Positions 23,852 through 34,400 of a stretch of DNA of 64,000 nt are shown one piece after another; the first letter of the stretch is position 1; each line of letters opens with the position of its first letter. The DNA comes from Phlebotomus papatasi (Eukaryota; Arthropoda; Insecta; Diptera; Psychodidae): assembly GCF_024763615.1 (NCBI RefSeq), contig NC_077223.1:13950001-14014000 (forward strand), given 5' to 3'. Below the pieces are notes generated by a model that saw only the letters and a list, made by a program, of their open reading frames with translations, had not been told where the DNA came from and searched no databases. Both the position numbers and the translations under genes were made by a program.

Positions 23852-25499
23852 TATATACGAATTGATTTGATTGTAAGCCATTCGGAATTATTAAGAGCTT
23901 TAAGCTTTTTAAATTAATACAATCTCGACAAGATCAGTTTAAAACACAGTGCCCGTATTTTAATCCGGATCGGCGTAATCCAGACGAGTTCTCGACGGTT
24001 ACATTTAAAATAATTTTGAGGTTATGTAATCATGTGTGTTCAGCAATGAAAATGAATTGTCCTGTGATGTTTTTGTTTAACAAAGCATAGAATTCTCTAA
24101 TTATGTCTTTTTAGTCTTCTTTAAAATTTTTGTCATAATTCCACGAAAAAATAAAAAAACTCGTCTAATATTTTCAAGACGTTGAACAAGTTCAAAAAAT
24201 CCATCCAGATGAAGCGGACATCTGTCATTTTGTATCCCAATCGTCCGAGTAATAAAGAGGGCACTGTACTTATTTGCAACAGTAAGAAGGATAACAGTAA
24301 TTGAACGAAATATCTGACTGTATATCTGTAAGGAAATTCCGTAACAGTATGACAATGTCATATGACAAATTTAAAAATTGTTATGATGTAAATTCGGACG
24401 AATAAATCAAAAATCTGTCTCATATCAATTACTAAAAGCTTCATAGATTTGCTTGCAATGGATATTCGGTGCTAACTGGGGTTTATCTTCGTCCCATTCT
24501 CGAATTTATTAGAAAAATTTGTCATATGATATTATCATACCGTTTTAGAAATTCCCCTTCCGGACAATTAAATAATAATATCATTAAGATTTTTTGCGAA
24601 ATAAACATGTTTTGGGAAGAGGATTAATTTATTTTCAAGACATCGCAGATCATTCTAAGCTTTAAACGTTAAATGCCTTCGAAAATAAGATCTAAGATCA
24701 CTAGCGCAGGATAGACGTTGGAAACTTGGACAAATATTTTTTTTTTAAATTCGAAAATTCCTTTTCAACTTGAGGAAAAGCAATAAATAATTTTTTTTAT
24801 GTCTCTTAATCTTCAAAGTACTTTAAAATTGCATAATTACTAAATTATTATTAGATTATAAAAACCGAACTTCCGAATTGGTTTGACCGACATTCCGTAC
24901 AGTCCGACTTTCCAACTTTTACCCTATATAATCAAAATGCTAGCTTGAAATCCTTTTCCAAAGAATATTCAAGAATCTTAGGAATTTCTGTTTCAGAAGA
25001 GAAGACAGGTCGAGTTATGGGAATTCCCTGAAGATGCAAAATCACTAACTCTAACCGTTTGGTCTTTAGCTCTGCTAACGACCGGACAAAGTAAAGTGAC
25101 ATATCGTAAAGTTTTTTTTTTTACAAAATTTAAAGTACCAAAAAAGCGAGTGATTTTATATGTCCCTTTTGAGGACGGCAATTAAAACTATTAAAAGCGC
25201 AATTACGACAACATTTGATGTAAATGACAATACACATACCCTGTCTTTAGGGTATGAGCGGTTTCAGTAATAAAACCACTAAAATCTCTAAGATAACGAG
25301 AATTATACAATGATGCAAAATTAATACAATGCTCATCATTTATTAATAGACACATAAAAAAAACAAGAAGTCGTTGAAGGACAAGATAACATGTTTCTGG
25401 ATTGTGGAGTGAAAAAAAATAAAAATCATGATCTTAATGTCGTTATGAAAATGAGAATTGCACAATATAAAATTTTCCTAACATAAATTCTTTTTCCAG

Positions 25500-28400
25500 C
25501 GGTCCATCTCATTCCCTGGACCTCGAGCATGGATCTTTGGGATTGGGTGCTCAATCGGAGTCAAACACAGGACCCCAGCTGCTTCTGGGCAATGACACGA
25601 GAGCCGCAACAGAGTCTCAACTGCTTCCGGCTCATCTGAAGTGTGGCATGTGGGCATCTCTGGCACTAGCTACGGTTTTTGTGGCTGGTGCCAAGTTTTA
25701 CTTCGATCATCAGGGTTCGGGATTGGAAGTGTTGATCTTCTGCGCTTTTTCGGCCACATTCTTCCTTGCCGCCTGCACAGTTTCACTCTGCCGACGTTCA
25801 CGCGACATGCACTTCCCACCGATCACGCCATCAGTGGCTTCCGTTGATCACGTTGTGGTCAACACGACAGCCGAATCACCACAAATCGTCCATCAGGTTA
25901 GTGACCACTGTTTTTTTTTCCATTATGTGACTTGGGACGCGTCGTAAGGTCAAGGTCGATGAGTTTATTTTTGACTGGACGCTTTTTAGTCTATTCTCAT
26001 ACAACAGCACAGTATTTGCTCGAGAATGCGTTTGTTGACTCAAGGAAACAGCAAAAACATAATTATTTGTCTCAGTCCATTCCACTTTTAAATTTGTATA
26101 CATAAAACACTCAGAAAAAAGCGTCTGATGAGAGATGATATTTATCTTCAAGTTTATATTAGGGCATGAGGAGTAGGGTATTTTCGTATATACAGATGAA
26201 GGAGCACTCTGTTTTTAATGGATATTGATAGCCATTCAAACAACAAAGGACAAATGGTGTTCATTTAATTTACTTCTGCAAATTGCGGGAAAGTTTTCAG
26301 GCTTCGCACTCGCACATACTCTGGTTTCAGACACTTTATATAATATATTCCTATATTACTTTAATGAATCTGATGATCTAGCTCGAGATTCATTAAAGAA
26401 ATATGGAAAAAATATGGAATGTTCGAGGTCAGTGTGTGTGCGAAGCCTGAAGCTTCGCACACACACTTTCCCCTATTCATTCCCCTACTCTTAATACATT
26501 TTTCAGCACCTAGAACTGTAACCAAAGTAAAAGACATTTTTAAAAAGAATTTTTATTTATTTAAACTCTTTGTTGATTAATTCCTGAAATTCTAATTAAT
26601 GTTTCTTCTCGTCAATGGGGTCTCAAACCCAAACTTCAATATTCGTATTTTGAATTGTTTCCTCCCTGCTGGCTCTGTAGAGAGTCTCCCAAAAAATCAC
26701 CCTTTGCTTCTCTGGCAAATCCATCATTTCTGGAGGATTTGCGATGTTACAGCAGATCATCGGAAAGGAACATGTCACAGGTCCCCATTTTCCCATGATT
26801 TTGGTCAGTAGTTCATTATTGGGATTTCCATTGATGGCAAAGGATGTATAAATTTCCACCATCAATTGCATCATATGGTACTCCAGAGTTCCTTTGCGTG
26901 GGATCCCACCAACATAATTGGAAAGGATAAGAAGAGCATCATCAGCATGTGCAACACCTGGAAATCCATTGGCTGGAATCGAAACGCGATATTGTGACCA
27001 TTCTGGAGACTCAAAAGCAAAATTATAGAGCCATGTAGGACCTCTTGCCCCAGCATGTGAGTACTTGAGCCGACCCATCAGAGCCTTATAAATTGCATAC
27101 CAATAGGATGTGTCTCCCTTGAGCTGAAAAAAAGAGCTTAAAAAATTTCCCCATAGGTTTGTTGTAAGTAAAGTCTTACGTATATATATGACTCCAGATC
27201 GTCGACTGTTGCATCATGTCTGCCGAAGTAGAAAAGTTTCATTTTGTCCCCGTAAAGTATTCTCTTAGTTGTGTCCTGGGTTAGGTCATACGGCAAAAGT
27301 GTTGAAGGTGTTGTGTTGATATTATTCCAAACTTCAGGATTTTCCAATGCATCTACAATTTTTTTTTAAATAATTTACACTATTAAGTATTATTAAATTT
27401 GTACCAGATCCTTTACCTCGATAGAAGATAAGTCCTTCATTTTGCGTTCCTCCAATCATAAGAGGTATTCCCTGACTCCAGGAGTATTTCATCATTTCTT
27501 CAGGGTGATCAGGGATCATGCACATCCTCGATCTGTAGGTCTCTAAAACCGGTCCGTAAATCGAATTTAGACCGTTTAGTTTTTCCTGCTCAGTGAGAAG
27601 TTTCTCTTCATGTGCCTTTAACGTTTTTACATCGATTCCTCTCAAAAACTGAAATGCCGAAGCCTCTTCATTGTCTCGACCACGCCATCCTAATTTTCTG
27701 GCCAAACGTGTAGCCCAGTTGAGTTTTGGCATAAATCCTCGCACATAAAATGCCGATCCGGACATCATTACTGCTTTGTGAAAGAGATTCTTGCATAGAG
27801 GTGACATCATGTGATAGTGGATGCTGCAGGCTCCAGCGCTATAACCGAAAACCGTAACATTGTTAGGATCGCCTCCGAATGCACTGATATTTTGCTGAAC
27901 CCATTTCAGTGCCATGACTTGATCTTTGAGTCCAGCATTGCCAGGAACACCAATTTCAGGATCATCACTGGACAGAAAGCCTAAGGCACCACATCGGTAT
28001 TTAAATGTAACCAAAACTACATCTTTCTGCAGAAGAAATTCTGGTCCGTAGACATCTTTATGGCTAGGACTCCTTAAAAAGAACCCTCCAGTAATGAAAA
28101 TCATTACAGGCTGAAGATCATGTACAAGTCGGGCATTTTTCGTGTAGACGTTCAATTTGAGGCAATCTTCATTTAAAACTTGATCATCAAGAGTATTTGG
28201 AGCACATTCACTTGCATCAAATAAATGAGCCCATGGTTCAAGGGGCTCAGGATCCTTAAGAGATATTTAGAAAAACGGTTTAAGGCTTTGTACGAAACTG
28301 ATAAACACGGAAAAATCACCTTAAAACGCAGGGGTCCAAGAGGAGGTTTAGCATAGGGAATATCATAAAAATTCACGTATTCGTATCCTAAAACGGAAAT

Positions 28401-31400
28401 TTCCGATATTCCTTTAATAAGACCACACGGGGGTTGAACAACCACTGATTTATCTTTTTTGTCTACCATTTTAAAAGCAAATTGTGTTTTATTTTAGAAC
28501 TCCTATGAAGAACTAATTCGATAAATGCTTTTCAAGCTAATATATCCCCAACTTATTTATCAATTTATCAAAGCCATTGCACCAACAAAACCGCAAAAGA
28601 AAATATTGTTAGTATTGAGTTAGTATTGACAACATTATATACTATCCAAATAAGTCTGTGTGCATATTTTTCTATTGTGAGTTTTAAAGAGGAATATTTA
28701 TTTATACTTTTTCAATTTGAAAAGATTTAACACTTTTATTGCTCATGATTTAATTTTTTATTCAGGGATATTTTAAAAGTTACAAGAGATTGTAGGTTTT
28801 AGTCCCAGATTTCAGGATCTTTTTTTTGTACGATTGTTTGCTTTTTGCTAACTTGGTAGAGCGTTTCCCAAAAAATAATTCCCGGTTTCTTGGGAAGATC
28901 AATCATTTGCGGAGGATTTGCAATGTTGCAACAGATCATCGGAAAGGAACATGTCACGGGTTCCCATTTGCCCATGATTTTGGTCAGTAATTCATTGTTA
29001 GGATTTCCATTGATGGCAAAGGATGTATAAATTTCCACCATGAGTTCCATCATAACGTATTCCTTGGTACCTAATTTTGGGATGCCAAAGCCAAAGTCAT
29101 TAGAAAACAGGAATAGGAGATCATCAGCATGACCCACTCCAGGGACACCACGAAGAGGAATAGTTATACGATATTTGTATAATTCAGGACTTTCCAAAGC
29201 AAAATTGTACAGCCATGTTGGGCCACGGACCCCAACCTCTGGGTACTTCAGACGTCCTATTACGGCCTTGTATATCGCATGCCAATACATTTTATCTCCC
29301 ATGAGCTAGAAAATTAATTAAATAAAGCATTTTAAAAGATATTATCGCATGTTGAGAACTTACATCAACATAAGAATTAGCATCATCAGACGATGCATCA
29401 TCCCTTCCGAAATAAAACAATTTCATTCGGTCTCCATAAAGTTTTCTTTTAGCTGGGTCCCGGGTCAAATTGTATGGCAAAAGTGTTGATGGCGTTGTGT
29501 TTATGTTAGTCCAAACTTCAGGATTTTCTAAGGCATCTTGAAAATTGAAGAAAAGAAATTCATATGAAACTAAGGGTTCAAAGGGTAGGGAAAGGCTTTC
29601 AGGCTTCGTACACATTCTGGCTTCAAACATTTCACATTTTTCCAATAGCTCACACATTTACTGAAAAACTAGGTCAGATTCATTAAAAGAATATCGTAAA
29701 AATATGAAGTGTTCGAAGCCAAGATGCGAAGCCTGGAAGAAAAAAGATGATCACAAGGAAGAACATGCCTGGCATTCATTTTCTTTTGCCTCTGTGAGAA
29801 AATCACAAAATTCTAATTCATGTTTAATTCCAAATTACCGTATTATACCCTACCTTTGCGGAAGATAAGTCCTTCATTTTGCGTTCCTCCAATCATAAGA
29901 GGGATCTCATGACTCCAAGCATGTTTAATCAATTTGTCAGGATGCTCACGAATGATGCACATCCTAGATCTGTAGGCTTCCAAGACTGGTCCATAAATGG
30001 ATGGCAATCCCTTTAGTTTTTCCTCTTCACTGAGGATCTTTTCTTCATTCTCTTTAATTATTTTCACGTCAATACTTCTCAAAAATTCAAATGCGGAGGC
30101 TTCTTCATTGTCTCGACCATGCCATCCTAACAGTCTGGCCAAACGTGTTGCCCAGTGAAGTTTCGGCATAAATCCTCGCACATAAAATGCCGATCCCGAT
30201 ATCATAATTGCTTTGTGAAAGAGATCTTTGGACAGAGGAGACATCATGTGATAGTGGATGCTGCAAGCTCCAGCACTATTTCCCAAGAGTGTAACATCGC
30301 GAGGATCACCACCAAAAGAGGCAATATTATCCTGAACCCACCGCATTACCATGATTTGATCTTTGAGTCCAGCATTTCCAGGAACTCCAACTTCTGGATC
30401 ATCACTAGACAAAAATCCCATTGCACCACATCGATATGAAAATGTCACTAAAACGACATCTTTCTGCAGAAGGAATTCTGGGCCATACACATTCTTATGG
30501 CGTGGATTTCGAAGAAAATTACCACCAGATATAAAGATAATAACAGTCTGCAGACTATGTTCAAGATTGGCATTTTTCGTATAAACATTGAGCTTCAGAC
30601 AATCTTCACTGTAAATTTGGTGTTCAGGAGTATTAGGAGCACTTTCAGTTGCATCAAATAAATCCGTCCAAGTTTCTAGGATTTCAGGATCCTACGAAAA
30701 TGGATTTAAATTTGAATAGAACACCTTATAAAGAACACTTACACATTCTTACTCTAAAACGTAGGGGACCAAGAGGTGGCTTAGCATATGGAATATCATA
30801 GAAATTCGCGTATTCATAACCAAGAGCAGAAATTTCTGATATTCCTTTTATTGGACCACAAGGAGGTTGCACAATCACAATTTTTGCATTTTTATCTTTC
30901 ATTTCTTTGACTTTGTTACAAAATTGCTTTTAATTATGTCTTTTACTTTGGGAAGTTCACTCAAGACTGGTTCAATGAATAAACTTTGAAGTCCAATTTG
31001 TACAGAAAATTTAGAAGTTATCTTTTCATAAAACATCCCCGACCTAACCGCAGACGGAAACATACCAAAAAAAAAGATAAATTCATTTACAGATTGCAGT
31101 TAAATTTACATGATGCGTTTTCTTGAGTCTTTTTATATTTAACTTTTATTAGTGCTTAAGCCTCTAACAGTGTTTTCTTTAATATGCAATAAAAAGTAGT
31201 TAAATAATTTTGTCTAGGGTAATTAGTGGTCCACTGAACTCAAAAAAAACATCCATTCTTCATTATCTCTTTCGGTTTGGGCGCAAGGTGAGAAAAGGTA
31301 GAGACCGCCTCCAGGCGGTCATATGCGTTTAAGACATAAAAAGACTGAATTTTTTTATTGAAAATAGTGAACAAATAGTGAAATAAATGCATTTTAAACT

Positions 31401-34400
31401 TTTTTTATGGATGAATGTTGTATGATTATCTAAAAAATGATAAATTTATAATTATAGACGTTAATGAAGCTCAAGGTGTTTCAATGAGACTGATCTTAAA
31501 CTAATAGGTCGCAAGCTGTACAATACAATAAATGTGTCAATACAATAAAAGGGACAGATAATCCTAACCGGCTTATGTAGGTGAGATTCTTAACGTGAGC
31601 TAACTCGGAGTGCATGCAAATTCGATTTGGAGCTGAAGTTGGGAGACGCCATTCAGTTATCTTGAATCAAATTCGTGAAATTATACAAATTTTGTATTTA
31701 AACCAAAATATCAAGGATTTGGATGAACTGGCACAAAAGTAATATATGGGTGAAATGTAGACCAGAATGTACTCTATAATTTTCCTATAGAACATGATCT
31801 CATCGATTACTCAGAAGTCAAGATAAGCGAGGTTTTTTGTTTCTTAACTCGTTTTTTTCATCCAGAGTGCCCCAAGTAGTCATTTCTTGAACTTCAACTA
31901 TATCAAAGAATTGTTGTATTTTGTGGGACTTTCCATTTAAAACCATATTTTAAGTGTCTTGGTGGAGTAGAGGCAGTCAAATTGGCATCTGAGTGATTTC
32001 AAAGCGTTATTATGGGAAAAATCAATTTTTTCACACTTAAACGGCAAAATCGGAGTGATAGCGTAGTCTGAGCGGAAAATGATGTATGGACGAAATGTAG
32101 AGACAAATGTCCTCTACAATTATGTCGAAGTAATCATCAAAATCGGTTTAGCGACAGTCGAGATAATTGAGGTTATGTGATATTGAAATTGGTTTTTCGA
32201 CTGTGGCGCCCCTGGTGTTGGTCCCACGAAGTTCAAATATTTTAGAAAGTTGTAGCATTTGGTGAGATCTTTCGTTTAAGCCCTCATTCATCAAAATCGG
32301 TCACATAGAACCGGAGATATGATTTTTTGAATTTTGTGAACTTTGACCCCTCATATCTCCGGTTCTGTTTTAACCACAGCGCGCATACGCACCATTTTGG
32401 AAACGTCCTAGACTGGACTACAACATACTAAAATTTCATTAACTTGCACAATGCCGTTTTTGAGAAAAGTGACTTTGAATTTCGATGAATTTTGACGCTA
32501 TCACAGCGCCACCTGTGGTGACTTTTTGAACTTCCATCTGAAAGTGCTCATCGAGACGAAACCAAAAAGGTAAAATTTAGGTCGCTATGTTAATTAGAAC
32601 CGGAGATAGAGGCCGGTCAATGTTCGAACTTTGACCCCTTATAGCTCGGGTCAGGGGTTATGGATCGACTTAAGGTTTTTTTTGTTTGATAGGTATAATC
32701 AACGGCTACAACATACTAAAATTTCAGCCCGATCGCATAAGGAATTTTTGAGTTATTTAACTTTTAAGATTTAAAAATTTTCTTTTTAAAAAAAGCGCCC
32801 CTAGCGGTGGTTTTATGAACTTGCGATGTTAGAAGGGGAAGTGGCATTTCACGAGAGCTTTCCAAAAAGCCTTCATTTTTTAAATTCTGACAATTAGAAC
32901 CGGAGTTATGGCCATTTTAAGAAATTTTTTTTGGACCCTTATAGCTCGGGTCAGGGGGGTCGGGGGACCTTAAGTTTGGTATTGATGGAAAGCCCTAAGG
33001 CCCAGCTATAACATACTAAAATTTGAGTCCGCTGAATGCCATAGGGGCTGAGCTATTGAGAAAACAAAAAAAGGGGGGTCTTCAAAATGGCGGAAGGAGG
33101 GGTGGGGGGTGGGGGGTCAATGCACCATGTTACAATTTTCACCCGATATATAACCTTTGCCGAAAACCGCAAGTCGATATCTTTTTTAGTTTAGGAGCTA
33201 TTAAGCTCCAAAGAGCGGCCGGCCGGCCGGGAACGTAAAATAGCCACATATATATTCGTGATCAGGAAGTGGCGAAACACATTTTGGCCAAGTTTGAGGT
33301 CGATCGGACGACATGAAATTTTGTTAGGATTATAGTAGGTGAGATTGTTAAGAATCTCACCTAATATTGCCACACCTGTCAGAAAATGATTGTAAAGATC
33401 TATATTTATTTAAAAAACGTATTATTTTAGTAATTAAATTACAATAATGACACTATTGCTTGTTCCTTGTTCGTCTTGTTCCCATATTGTGATTTTTGTT
33501 TTTTGATTGATACTTTTAAATGTTCAGAAAACTTTTTTTTTCAATCTAGTAAAAAATATGTATAGTCCTACGATGTACCTTGTGTATATGGGCATGAATA
33601 AATAAAAAAAAGCTAGGTATGAAAACGTCACCTTCTTGTATAATTTGAAGGTCCTTTGAAATACATTGCTCATCTTTTGGTTTTATTTCACGATCTGGGG
33701 CATTAAAAGACGAATTAGGGAACTCATCGTCACTGTTGAAGTCTGCTTCTTTATCTATTTCGCTTAATCTGCAGAAATCGACCATTTTACTCATTCTAGA
33801 TCTAGACAGTCTTCGTGTAATCTCAATTGTTTTCCATGATTAATATATTGCAAAATAATAACATATTTTACTAGAACAACCAAAACAATTAAATTAAAAA
33901 ATCGGTAATTTTTGAAAATTTTACCCTTGAACCGATAAGACCGCCAAGCGGTCTTCCTTTTTTCTTCTAAAACTCTTATTTCTAGTTTTTTCACACTTAT
34001 AAATTGAAATATACAAACTAGAAGAACATATCTTTCAGGAAATAAGATTCTTACTACAGTTAAGAATAAGTTAGTTAATGTCGCGAGCGACATTTTGTTG
34101 TTTTTTCTCTGACCTGTCACACAAAACTGAAGATTGTACGCAAACGAAAGGTCAAAATGAGGTCAGCTTCAGAAAATAAGTTAGTAAGACTATAACTGAG
34201 GACACGGTAGATATTTCAACTTCAAATAAGTAATATTATCGCAGTAAATTCGATTTATAGAATGACCGCCTGGAGGGGGTCTTACCTGTTAGAGGGTTAA
34301 TAGTAATTTATCACATTAATAATACCAAGAAAAAATTATAAACGCCCTTTTACATTTTTATTCAAGGGCATAAATTCATAGAAGAATCATTTGATGGATA

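Larger units (their letters stand above)
16419..25499. other. Nine kb without a supported coding exon
   Basis: Left end holds the SPSB3-like 5' region. Transposons at 17513-18230, 18313-18452, 19086-20503, 22188-22516 and 22586-23851 fill much of it. Around 20760-21260 the sequence is richer in GTG-type words typical of insect 5' UTRs, so it may hold the first non-coding exon of the membrane protein gene at 25500; this is a guess. No frame longer than about 85 codons has coding character. Confidence 0.5.

Noticed and set aside
26225..26494. 89-codon plus-strand frame in the membrane-protein intron
   Set aside because: Largely overlaps a MITE and its hairpin; no coding character.
33023..33238. 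71-codon plus-strand frame
   Set aside because: Produced by G-rich low-complexity sequence inside a transposon.
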